The notes below the pieces were generated by a model, which made no database searches, was not told the DNA's origin, and was given only the letters and a program-made list of their open reading frames with translations. A program made the translations under genes and the position numbers. Below, piece after piece: positions 55,025 through 62,294 of a DNA stretch of 64,000 nt (its first letter is position 1; every line of letters begins with the position of its first letter). This DNA is from Hyphomonas sp. (GTDB taxonomy: Bacteria > Pseudomonadota > Alphaproteobacteria > Caulobacterales > Hyphomonadaceae): NCBI GenBank assembly GCA_002700305.1, contig PACZ01000008.1, forward strand, positions 1-64,000, written 5' to 3'.

Positions 55025-55471
55025 TCAACTCCGGGGCCGCCAGTCCGGCGGGGCAAGCTCGAAGCCTGCAAAGTCAAAGCCCGGCGCCACCACGCAGGAG
55101 ACGAGCGTCCATGCGCCAAGCGTCTCGGCGGCCTGCCAGTGATGCGCCGGCACGATGCCCTGCAGCGACTGGCCCGCGCGCAAATCCGGCCCGAGCGTGA
55201 CGGCGCGCGGCGCTGTGCCCTCCGGCGTGGCGGTCGTCAGCACGAGCGGCCCGCCTGCCTGCCACAGCCACATCTCGTCGGCATCGACCCGGTGCCAGGC
55301 GGAGACCTCATCGGCCTGCAGCAGGAAATGGATCAGCGTGGAGGCCGGGCGTTCGCCCTCCGGGGCGGCGGCGCGGAATGTCTCCACATAATGCCCGCCC
55401 TCAGGATGGGGCGCCATGTTCAGGAGACGGATCACCTCCCGCGCGCCAAGGTCGCCGGAGATGGCCTGCAT
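55025..55471 (-). CDS. DUF985 cupin family protein
   Basis: This 148-residue cupin resembles the DUF985 group, with EVIRLLNMAPHPEGGHYVE and the metal-binding-like SAWHRVDADEMW, WLWQAG and VPAHHWQAAE. A sugar-epimerase-like or ligand-binding role is possible, but nothing specific is known. Its ATG overlaps the gloB stop by one base (TGATG), so it is expressed with gloB. Earlier in-frame codons lie inside gloB and are ignored. Confidence 0.88.
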   Translation of the reverse strand: MQAISGDLGAREVIRLLNMAPHPEGGHYVETFRAAAPEGERPASTLIHFLLQADEVSAWHRVDADEMWLWQAGGPLVLTTATPEGTAPRAVTLGPDLRAGQSLQGIVPAHHWQAAETLGAWTLVSCVVAPGFDFAGFELAPPDWRPRS

Positions 55472-56244
55472 CAGAAACTGTCCTTGCGGCTGCGGATTTC
55501 GGCGAAGGTGGCGGCCGCATCTCCCGGGTGCCCCATCGCGGCCTGAAGCTCCGGCACATCGGCGCGCAGGAAGGGATTGGTGGCGAGTTCCTTTTCCAGC
55601 CGGGTCGGCACGGTGGGCTGGCCCTTGGCCCGGCGTGCATCGATGTCCTGGATATAGGCGGCAAGGTCGGCATTGCCGGTCTCGATCGTTTCCGCGAAGC
55701 GGGCGTTCGCCTGCGTATATTCGTGTGCGCAATAGACCAGCGTTTCCGGCGGCAGGGCTTTCAGCTTGGAGAGGCTGGCCCACATCATGTCCATCGTGCC
55801 TTCGAAGACCCGTCCGCAGCCGAGCGCGAAGAGGGCATCGCCCACAAAGGCTTTTTCCTGCTCGGCGAAGTGATAGGCGATGTGACCCAGCGTATGGCCT
55901 GGCACGTCCAGCACGCGGGCGGTTGCGCGGCCAAGCTCAACCGTGTCGCCTTCGGCCAGCTTCACGTCGATGCCGGGGATCTTCTCCGCCTCACCCGCCG
56001 GGCCATAAATGGTACAGCCGGTCTCGTCCTTGATCTTCATGTTCCCGCCGGCATGATCGGGGTGCCAGTGCGTGTTCAGGATGTGGGTGATGGTCCAGCC
56101 CATCCGCTTTGCCTCGGCCAGGTATTTGTCGGCATCGGGCGTGTCGATGGCAGCTGTCTCGCCTGAATAGGCTTCATGCACGAGATAGCCGTAATTATCG
56201 TTCAGGCAGGGAAATTGGTGTACGTCGAGGGTGATCTTGGTCAT
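55471..56244 (-). CDS. gloB: Hydroxyacylglutathione hydrolase (glyoxalase II)
   Basis: This enzyme cleaves S-lactoylglutathione in methylglyoxal detoxification. The 257-residue metallo-beta-lactamase-fold protein has THWHPDHAGG for the two metals, the ligand pattern PGHTLGH and the C-terminal HEYTQANARFA with the glutathione site. LDVHQFPCLNDNYGYLV is the standard N-terminus. It is divergent from the methyltransferase gene, and their starts lie 38 bases apart. Confidence 0.95.
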   Translation of the reverse strand: MTKITLDVHQFPCLNDNYGYLVHEAYSGETAAIDTPDADKYLAEAKRMGWTITHILNTHWHPDHAGGNMKIKDETGCTIYGPAGEAEKIPGIDVKLAEGDTVELGRATARVLDVPGHTLGHIAYHFAEQEKAFVGDALFALGCGRVFEGTMDMMWASLSKLKALPPETLVYCAHEYTQANARFAETIETGNADLAAYIQDIDARRAKGQPTVPTRLEKELATNPFLRADVPELQAAMGHPGDAAATFAEIRSRKDSF

Positions 56245-56282
56245 CTGTGTCTCCTGAAGACCGGCCTAGCACAGGGAAACCC

Positions 56283-57026
56283 ATGCGTCAGGATGCTGTC
56301 ACGCTCGAACGCTTTTACAGCGCCCAGCTGGGGCAGGCGGCTGCGCGCATCCTGTCCGGCAAGCTGACGGATCTGTGGGGCGATGCGCGGGGCCTGTCGC
56401 TGCTCGGCCTCGGCTTTGCCATTCCGGTGCTCGACGCGTTCGGCGAGGCGCCGTCGCGCATCGTCGCCGGGGTGCCGCACGAACACGGCCCGGTGAAGTG
56501 GGATTATTCCAGCCGCGGCAATGCCACCGTCGGCGTCGGCGATGACCGGCTGCCTTTTCCGGATGGCCTGTTCGATCGGGTAATCGTGCTGCACGGACTG
56601 GAAGAGGCGGGCAATCCGCGCACCTACCTTCGCGAGATCTGGCGCATCACGGCGCCGGAGGGGCGGATCGTGCTGGCGACGGCCAACCGGGGCGGGCTCT
56701 GGTCGCGGGCGACGCGGACCCCGTTCGGGCAGGGACGGCCCTGGACCCGGCCGCAGCTGATAAACCTGTTATCCTCCGGCCTGTTTCAGGTCACCGCATC
56801 GACCAGCGCGCTCTACATGCCGCCGGTGTCCGCTGCGCTGGTGACGTCGGCGGCCGAAGGCTGGGAGGCGATCGGAAGCCTCATCGCGCCGGGCTTTGGC
56901 GGGGTCGTGCTGGTTGAAGCGGTCAAACGGCTCTATGCGAGCCCCGGTGGCGGGGCGCCCGCGCCTGTGACCGAAAAGGTACGGATTCCGCGCGCTGTGC
57001 CCTCCCAGAAACGCGAAAGTCATTGA
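56283..57026 (+). CDS. SAM-dependent methyltransferase (type 11-like)
   Basis: This 247-residue Rossmann methyltransferase has its first strand at SLLGLGFAIPVL. DDRLPFPDGLFDRVIVLHGLE is typical of class I enzymes near the acceptor site. GSLIAPGFGGVVLVEAVKRLY ends the domain. This protein type lies beside gloB in many alphaproteobacteria. Its substrate is unknown. AGGGA supports the start at 56283. It precedes the P-II gene by 56 bases. Confidence 0.85.
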   Translation: MRQDAVTLERFYSAQLGQAAARILSGKLTDLWGDARGLSLLGLGFAIPVLDAFGEAPSRIVAGVPHEHGPVKWDYSSRGNATVGVGDDRLPFPDGLFDRVIVLHGLEEAGNPRTYLREIWRITAPEGRIVLATANRGGLWSRATRTPFGQGRPWTRPQLINLLSSGLFQVTASTSALYMPPVSAALVTSAAEGWEAIGSLIAPGFGGVVLVEAVKRLYASPGGGAPAPVTEKVRIPRAVPSQKRESH

Positions 57027-57082
57027 CGTGCCACAAAAGCGGAAGTTACTTCGCAGCTGCAGCAACTATTAGGGGAAGCGCC

Positions 57083-57427
57083 ATGAAGCTTGTCACAGCC
57101 ATTTTCAAGCCGAGCCGGCTCGACGCAGTGATCGATGCGCTCTCCGAAGTCGGGGCGACCGGTCTGACCGTTTCCGAGGTCCGCGGCTATGGCCGCCAGC
57201 TCGGCAAGACCGAGGTTTATCGCGGCGCTGAATACGAAGTGCGCCTGCTTCCGAAAGTGAAGGTGGAGGTTGCCTGTCCGGACGATGCGGCAGAGCGGTT
57301 TGCCGATGCCATCACCCAGGCGGCCAATACCGGCACGATCGGCGACGGCAAGATCTTCATTCTCGATCTTGGCTCCGTCATCCGCATCCGCACCGGCGAA
57401 CGCGACGAACTGGCCGTTTCCGGCTAG
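57083..57427 (+). CDS. P-II family nitrogen regulatory protein
   Basis: This 114-residue signal protein senses 2-oxoglutarate, ATP/ADP and energy-nitrogen state, and binds target proteins with its T-loop. The uridylylation site Tyr51 is in RGAEYEV. The nucleotide run TGTIGDGKIFI and RTGERDELAV are canonical. Neither amtB nor glnA is adjacent, so it is an orphan P-II here; GlnB or GlnK assignment would need more context. AGGGGAAG supports the start. It converges with the DUF983 gene at an 8-base gap. Confidence 0.94.
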   Translation: MKLVTAIFKPSRLDAVIDALSEVGATGLTVSEVRGYGRQLGKTEVYRGAEYEVRLLPKVKVEVACPDDAAERFADAITQAANTGTIGDGKIFILDLGSVIRIRTGERDELAVSG

Positions 57428-57435
57428 GCAACGCC

Positions 57436-57840
57436 TTAAGGCGCGTTTCCGTCCGCGTCGGCATCGCTGGCTTTGACATCGGTCGCTGTGACCTCGGTCG
57501 CGCCATGGTGCAGCTGCAGGTTCAGCAGGATCGCCTTGGCGATGGGCAGCAGCGCCAGGATCAGGCCGATCATGATGGTGCACATCACCACGAATGCCAG
57601 GATCTTCATGCCCACCGGCATCGGGATCATGGGCACGATGAAGATGAACGGCGCCGTCAGGATCAGCACGCCGAAACCGACAAAGAAAGCTGGGCCATCG
57701 GCGGTGTCTTCGTTGCTCATTTCCCGTCCGCAGACGGGGCAGGCATCGTTCAGCTTCAGATAGCTCTTGAACAGCTTGCCTTCGCCGCAATTTCCGCATT
57801 TCAGCTGCAGGCCGGACAGGATGGGGGAGGGTTTCGACAT
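57436..57840 (-). CDS. DUF983 membrane protein with zinc ribbon
   Basis: This 134-residue protein has an N-terminal zinc ribbon (CGNC at 15-18, CPVC at 34-37). Two membrane helices follow (about 53-74 and 78-103), with an acidic Ala/Asp-rich tail. DUF983 proteins are common in alphaproteobacteria, often near cytochrome oxidase genes; no role is proven. The Met of MSKPSP is chosen because upstream in-frame codons lie in the divergent promoter of the dehydrogenase gene. Confidence 0.88.
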   Translation of the reverse strand: MSKPSPILSGLQLKCGNCGEGKLFKSYLKLNDACPVCGREMSNEDTADGPAFFVGFGVLILTAPFIFIVPMIPMPVGMKILAFVVMCTIMIGLILALLPIAKAILLNLQLHHGATEVTATDVKASDADADGNAP

Positions 57841-57999
57841 GGGAACTCCGGGGGAACTGATCCGACACATCGGGCCCCAGGCCGCATTCTTCAATGCGAC
57901 AGATGGCACGCAAGGGCCGGCGGCTCTTGACGGGCGGGGCAGCATTGCCCACCAGAGCGGGCTGAAAATCGCCTAAAATCTCAAGACGGAACAGTCCAG

Positions 58000-58941
58000 A
58001 TGTCTGACCCCATATTCGAGCGGATCGCCATTGTCGGCGCGGGCCTTATCGGTTCATCCATCGCGCGGGCCGCTGCGGCCTATGGCGCGGCGGGGTCTGT
58101 CTCGCTGTATGATGCCAGCGACGATGTCCGGGCCCGTGCGGAGGCGCTCGATCTCGGAAATGTGACCGAAACGCTGGCAGATGCCGTGCAGCAGGCCGAC
58201 TGCGTGATCCTCTGCGTGCCGGTCGGCGCGCTGGCACCGGTTGCCAAGGCTGCGGTGGCGCACATGAAGCCCGGCGCGATCCTCACCGATGTTGGTTCGG
58301 TCAAGAAACAGGCTGCCGAGGCGCTGATCTCGGCGGACAATGGCGCGGTGCAGATCATTCCGGGCCACCCGATTGCCGGCACGGAACAGTCCGGCCCGGA
58401 AGCCGGTTTCCCGAGCCTGTTCAAAAATGCCTGGCACATCCTGACCCCGCAGGACGGCAAGGACGAGTCCTATGCCGCCGCCGTGCAGCAGCTGACGGAT
58501 TTCTGGACCGCCCTTGGTGCCAAGGTGGAGACGATGGATCCGGCCCGGCACGACCGCGTGCTGGCCATTACTTCCCACCTGCCGCACCTGATCGCCTTCA
58601 ACATCGTCTCGACCGCGTTTGACATGGAAACGGTGGAGCAGGGCGAAGTGGTGAAATTCTCTGCCGGCGGTTTCCGGGACTTTACCCGTATCGCGGCGTC
58701 AGACCCGGTGATGTGGCGCGACGTGTTCCTCAACAACAAGGAAGCGGTGCTCGAATGCCTCGGCCGGTTCTCCGAAGACCTTGCCGCCCTGCAACGGGCG
58801 ATCCGCTGGGGCGACGGCGACCTGCTGATGCAGGAGTTCTCCCGTGCCCGGACGATCCGCAAGGCCATTATCGATGCCGGGCAGGATTCCGGCGCAGTGA
58901 ACTTCGGCCGGAACCAGAATGGTGCTAAAGAGGACGGATGA
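58000..58941 (+). CDS. Prephenate/arogenate dehydrogenase
   Basis: This NAD(P)-dependent enzyme of tyrosine synthesis has 313 residues. The N-terminal nucleotide loop is GAGLIGSS. GHPIAGTEQSGPEA supplies the catalytic His, and TSHLPHLIAF the second His-containing helix. The arogenate-specific TyrC or prephenate-specific TyrA choice is not resolved by sequence. The DUF2164 gene starts inside its stop (ATGA). Confidence 0.93.
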   Translation: MSDPIFERIAIVGAGLIGSSIARAAAAYGAAGSVSLYDASDDVRARAEALDLGNVTETLADAVQQADCVILCVPVGALAPVAKAAVAHMKPGAILTDVGSVKKQAAEALISADNGAVQIIPGHPIAGTEQSGPEAGFPSLFKNAWHILTPQDGKDESYAAAVQQLTDFWTALGAKVETMDPARHDRVLAITSHLPHLIAFNIVSTAFDMETVEQGEVVKFSAGGFRDFTRIAASDPVMWRDVFLNNKEAVLECLGRFSEDLAALQRAIRWGDGDLLMQEFSRARTIRKAIIDAGQDSGAVNFGRNQNGAKEDG

Positions 58942-59177
58942 AACCGCTCTCCCTCTCGGACGACCGGCGTGAGGCGCTGGCCGGCCATCTGCAGCGCCTG
59001 TTCGCCTCCGAATTCGATGAGGACCTCAGCGGTTTTCGCGCCGAGGCCATCATCGACCTGATGCTGAAACAGCTGGGCCCGGCGGTCTATAATCAGGCCG
59101 TCGAAGACGTGCGGGCGCATCTGCAGGACAAGCTGGACGATCTCTCCGGCGAAGTCTGGGTCGATGGCGGCGTCTGA
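58938..59177 (+). CDS. DUF2164 family protein
   Basis: This 79-residue helical protein reads LSLSDDRREALAGHLQRLFASEFDEDLS, then AEAIIDLMLKQLGPAVYNQAVEDVRAH. It matches DUF2164, a small family of unknown function. Coupling to the tyrosine-pathway gene by an ATGA overlap is probably a matter of expression only. Confidence 0.88.
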   Translation: MKPLSLSDDRREALAGHLQRLFASEFDEDLSGFRAEAIIDLMLKQLGPAVYNQAVEDVRAHLQDKLDDLSGEVWVDGGV

Positions 59178-59243
59178 GCTGGCTCACGAAACCTCACATG
59201 AATTTGTGTCGCCTGCGATCATGGACAGCGCTAGGGAAGGGGT

Positions 59244-59774
59244 ATGAAACAGATGACTGCACCGTTTTCCCGCCGCCGCCTGCTGTTTGCTGGCACCGCC
59301 TCGCTTGTGATCGCCGCCTGCTCGGGCGGATCGCGCAACGCCGCGGCCGAAGCCGAAACCGGCGGTAGCGACCCTTATGCAGATAGCGAATGGCGCAGCC
59401 TGTCAGAGGCAGAGTGGAAAGAGCGGCTGGACCCGAAGGCTTTCGCCGTCCTGCGCCAGGAAAGCACCGAACGGGCCTTCACCTCACCACTGGAACATGA
59501 AAAGCGCGCCGGCACCTATCACTGCGCCGGGTGTGACCTGCCGCTCTTCTCCTCGGAAACGAAATTCGATTCCGGCACGGGCTGGCCCAGCTTCTGGAAG
59601 CCGCTGCCGGGTGCCATGGGCACCAAGGACGACCACAAGCTGTTCTATACGCGCACGGAATACCATTGCGCGCGCTGCCTCGGTCATCAGGGCCACGTCT
59701 TCAATGACGGGCCCCAGCCGACCGGCCAGCGCTGGTGCAATAATGGCGTCGCGCTGACCTTCCGGCCTGCCTGA
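59244..59774 (+). CDS. msrB: Exported peptide-methionine (R)-S-oxide reductase
   Basis: This MsrB reduces R-methionine sulfoxide in proteins. The 176-residue protein has a twin-arginine-like start SRRRLLFAG and a lipobox-like IAAC with a Cys near 29. It may therefore be exported by Tat and acylated, acting in the periplasm. The domain has zinc pairs CAGC and CARC, GTGWPSFW, and the catalytic Cys in RWCNNGVAL. AGGGAAGGGG supports the start. The family identity is certain; Tat routing is inferred. Confidence 0.93.
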   Translation: MKQMTAPFSRRRLLFAGTASLVIAACSGGSRNAAAEAETGGSDPYADSEWRSLSEAEWKERLDPKAFAVLRQESTERAFTSPLEHEKRAGTYHCAGCDLPLFSSETKFDSGTGWPSFWKPLPGAMGTKDDHKLFYTRTEYHCARCLGHQGHVFNDGPQPTGQRWCNNGVALTFRPA

Positions 59775-59785
59775 CAAGTGACGCG

Positions 59786-61027
59786 CTATTCGATGATCTC
59801 GACGCCTTCGGGAATCACGAAGGCCGGGACGGACGCGATCGCGACATCGCCATCGTCGATCAGCTCGCCGGGGCCGTTCTCGCGCCGCTCATAGGCCGCG
59901 ACCAGTGACGTATAGGGCGGGACATAGTCCCAGCCGCCATTGCCATTGTTCTGCGTGATCTCGAAATGCAGGTGTAGCACGGTGGGTGTGCCGCCGAAAT
60001 CGTTCGAGACATAGCCGATCGTGTCGCCGGCCTGCACCGTGTCGCCAATGGAAACGGCGAGCTTTTTCATGTTGAGGTGCAGGTATTTGTAGATCCGCCC
60101 GCCAGAGCGGAGGTTCACGCTGTAGGAGCCGACATTCGAGATGACACCGTCTTCCACGGCCACCACCTCATGCGCCGTCCGGTCCGCGGCGGACGTGGAG
60201 CGTTCGGACCGGCAGCTTTCCGGCGTGCCGACGCGGATGTCCTGGCCCTGGTGGATCTTGTTCATTGGGCAATAGGCCGAGTTCCGGTTGGACGTGCGCG
60301 TTTCGCAGAAATTGTCCCGCCACGGATAGTCGAAATTGCGCGGGTCGCACTGGTCACCGCCGACCATGCCGCCCCCGAAGGTGAACACCATGGATTGGAG
60401 ATAGGCCGGGGAATCCTTGATCGGGAAAACCATGTCGGGCGCGAAGATGGTTTCATTCTCCGAACCTTCGCCCGTGCCAGGCAGGAGGGCGCCCGGGCCG
60501 TAGAAGGAGAAGGCTGGCTCGATGGGCGCTGGCGGTTCAGGATCGTCGACCACATCCGGCACGTCCACCGGTGGGGTCGTGTCCGTGTCTGCCGTATCGG
60601 TAGTATCGTCCGGCGTATCGGCAGGGGTGTCCGTGGGCGTATCCACATCCGCGCCGGGGTCCGTGTCCACCGTGCCCGTATCTGGCGTGTCGGCCGGATC
60701 TGTTGGGGTGTCCGTGGTGCCGGTATCCGTGTCAGTCCCGGTATCTGAGTCCGTGCCCGGATCCGTATCGGGGAGCGTGGTGCCGGGATCTGTGGGCCCG
60801 GTATCGGGCGTGTCCGCATCCGGGTCCGTGGGCTGATCGCCATTGCCGTAGGGGTCCGTCACCGGCGCGGTCGGCGGCGGCGGGCCGGGCGCTCCGGGCG
60901 GGACTGCCGGGCCGGATTCCGGTGTTGACGGCGGCGGGCCGCCATCGCCCGGAAAGCGGATGAAATCGCAGGCCGAAATGGTCAGCAGCGTGGCAGCGCC
61001 GAGCAGGAGGGAACGCATCCGGGCCAT
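59786..61027 (-). CDS. M23 (LytM) family lipoprotein with Asp/Thr/Pro-rich stalk
   Basis: This 413-residue protein has lipobox ISAC with Cys20. A Pro/Gly region (28-60) leads into a roughly 95-residue stalk of TDP/DTD/PTD repeats. The C-terminal M23 domain has HQGQD, YLHLN and the HLHF ligands, so the zinc site is intact, unlike the EnvC-like protein. Four cysteines around 247-275 may form disulfides. It probably cuts peptidoglycan from a membrane-tethered position. TGATG coupling links it to the lipoprotein gene before it. Confidence 0.88.
   Translation of the reverse strand: MARMRSLLLGAATLLTISACDFIRFPGDGGPPPSTPESGPAVPPGAPGPPPPTAPVTDPYGNGDQPTDPDADTPDTGPTDPGTTLPDTDPGTDSDTGTDTDTGTTDTPTDPADTPDTGTVDTDPGADVDTPTDTPADTPDDTTDTADTDTTPPVDVPDVVDDPEPPAPIEPAFSFYGPGALLPGTGEGSENETIFAPDMVFPIKDSPAYLQSMVFTFGGGMVGGDQCDPRNFDYPWRDNFCETRTSNRNSAYCPMNKIHQGQDIRVGTPESCRSERSTSAADRTAHEVVAVEDGVISNVGSYSVNLRSGGRIYKYLHLNMKKLAVSIGDTVQAGDTIGYVSNDFGGTPTVLHLHFEITQNNGNGGWDYVPPYTSLVAAYERRENGPGELIDDGDVAIASVPAFVIPEGVEIIE
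60540..60835. repeat. Low-complexity repeat encoding the Asp/Thr/Pro stalk
   Basis: Irregular short repeats such as GTCCGTGTC, GTATCCG and CGGGTCCG recur across about 290 bases on the plus strand. On the minus strand they spell TDP, DTD and PTD units. Such DNA often changes length between strains. Confidence 0.7.
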
Positions 61028-61683
61028 CAGCGCGACCTCACGGCGACGAGCGAATCCGCGATGGAGAGGGCGTCATCCTCGCTGATGCAATCGGCATGCG
61101 CGCCCTCGGCGGCCGTGCATTCAAACTCGATCAGGTAATCTGCGCCATATTTTGTGAACGCCACCTGTGCGCCGCTCATTGTGGGGATGAAGCGCATCGG
61201 TGTGTCGGTCGTGCCGGGGGCGCGGTCTCCGATGATCTCGTTCGTGCCATTGACGACGATGTTATAGTCCGTGCCGGGATAGAAGGCGAAATAGCCATCG
61301 CTCAGCGGCTGGAATTTCACATCCGACTCAGCGCCCTGCGGCAGGACGATGCCGGTCGGCAGCATGACCGGAACCGGCGGCGGGTCGCCCTCCTGGGAGG
61401 CAGTCATGAAATTGCCGTTGGTGCCGGAATTCGAGGCGACGTCATTGCGGGCGGCGGTCCAGTCAATGGTCGCTTCCTGGCTCATCGCCTGGGTGTAGAC
61501 CGGCGTGTTTGCCGTTTCAGCGGGAGTTGTATCTTCCGGCGTCTCGTCCGCCAGCGCGACTTCTTCCGGTTCGGAAATCTCCGTGGCGGGATCGTCTCCC
61601 ATGCCGCGGATGAACTTGTCACAGCCTGCAAGGCCCAGCAGGGCGCAGGCGGGCACCAGCGCGAAGGCAATCTGCTTCCTCAT
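61027..61683 (-). CDS. Lipoprotein of unknown function
   Basis: I do not recognise a family. The 218-residue product has lipobox LAGC (Cys near 21), a Glu/Asp/Thr-rich stalk (to about 65) and then a globular part with a DGYFAFYPGTDYNI run and a disulfide-like cysteine pair (ECTAAEGAHADC). AAGGA is well spaced for the ATG at 61683 but touches the ATG at 61692, so the shorter start is preferred. Its stop overlaps the M23 gene start (TGATG). Confidence 0.8.
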   Translation of the reverse strand: MRKQIAFALVPACALLGLAGCDKFIRGMGDDPATEISEPEEVALADETPEDTTPAETANTPVYTQAMSQEATIDWTAARNDVASNSGTNGNFMTASQEGDPPPVPVMLPTGIVLPQGAESDVKFQPLSDGYFAFYPGTDYNIVVNGTNEIIGDRAPGTTDTPMRFIPTMSGAQVAFTKYGADYLIEFECTAAEGAHADCISEDDALSIADSLVAVRSR

Positions 61684-61688
61684 GGCGG

Positions 61689-62294
61689 TCATTCCTTTCC
61701 GGGTTGAGCCACATAGTCCGGATCGGCATAGGCGACGCTGTCGACCTGCATGATCCGGTTCTGAATTTCGTTGATGGTTGCGCGGGTCGGCTCAAGGCCG
61801 GGCGGAAGGCGGTAGCCGAGCCGGATCTCACCTGAATAGCTGGCCCCGACGAGGCGGAAATCCTGCAGGACCGGATGGCGCGCCTGAAGATTGGACCAGG
61901 CAATGTCGGCTGCGGCGCGGTCGCGTTTGAAATTTCGGGAGATAACATCGATCTCCGGTTCGCCCTTGATGCGGACGATATAGACGATCTCCGACCCGTC
62001 CTGGCTGACCTGAGCGAGTTTTGTGCCGGCCGGTGCGCGTGTTTCGGCAGAGGCCGGGATTTCAGCGGGCCGGGCCATGGGCAGCGGGTCGCCCGGATGA
62101 AGTTCCGGAACCGGTTCAACCGATTCCGGTTTGTCAGGTTGCGACACAACCGCCTGGGACACGGCAGGCTGGGCGGCGGGGCCAGGTCCGCCGGACCCGG
62201 CCATGACGAAGATTCCGGTCGCCCCGGCCAGCATGGCAAGGCCTGCAAGCCCGAGCGGACCGCCGAGGTGCAGGGGGGGCTGGCCGTCGCTCAT
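61689..62294 (-). CDS. Membrane-anchored protein with a protease-propeptide-like C-terminus
   Basis: I do not recognise a named family. The 201-residue product has one hydrophobic segment at about 12-34, a Pro-rich linker and a globular C-terminal half. Its end, IMQVDSVAYADPDYV, strongly resembles the last helix-strand of I9-type propeptides, which in subtilases precede the mature enzyme. The pattern strand-helix-strand-strand-helix-strand over 103-200 agrees. It lies directly after the S8 protease gene, with only the stop codon before its start. A role as in-trans inhibitor or folding helper is an inference. Confidence 0.7.
   Translation of the reverse strand: MSDGQPPLHLGGPLGLAGLAMLAGATGIFVMAGSGGPGPAAQPAVSQAVVSQPDKPESVEPVPELHPGDPLPMARPAEIPASAETRAPAGTKLAQVSQDGSEIVYIVRIKGEPEIDVISRNFKRDRAAADIAWSNLQARHPVLQDFRLVGASYSGEIRLGYRLPPGLEPTRATINEIQNRIMQVDSVAYADPDYVAQPGKE

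Noticed and set aside
57841-57976. Short plus-strand frame MGTPGELIRHIGPQ between DUF983 and the dehydrogenase gene
   Set aside because: It has no ribosome site, fills a divergent promoter region and ends just before the next start; chance open frame is more likely.
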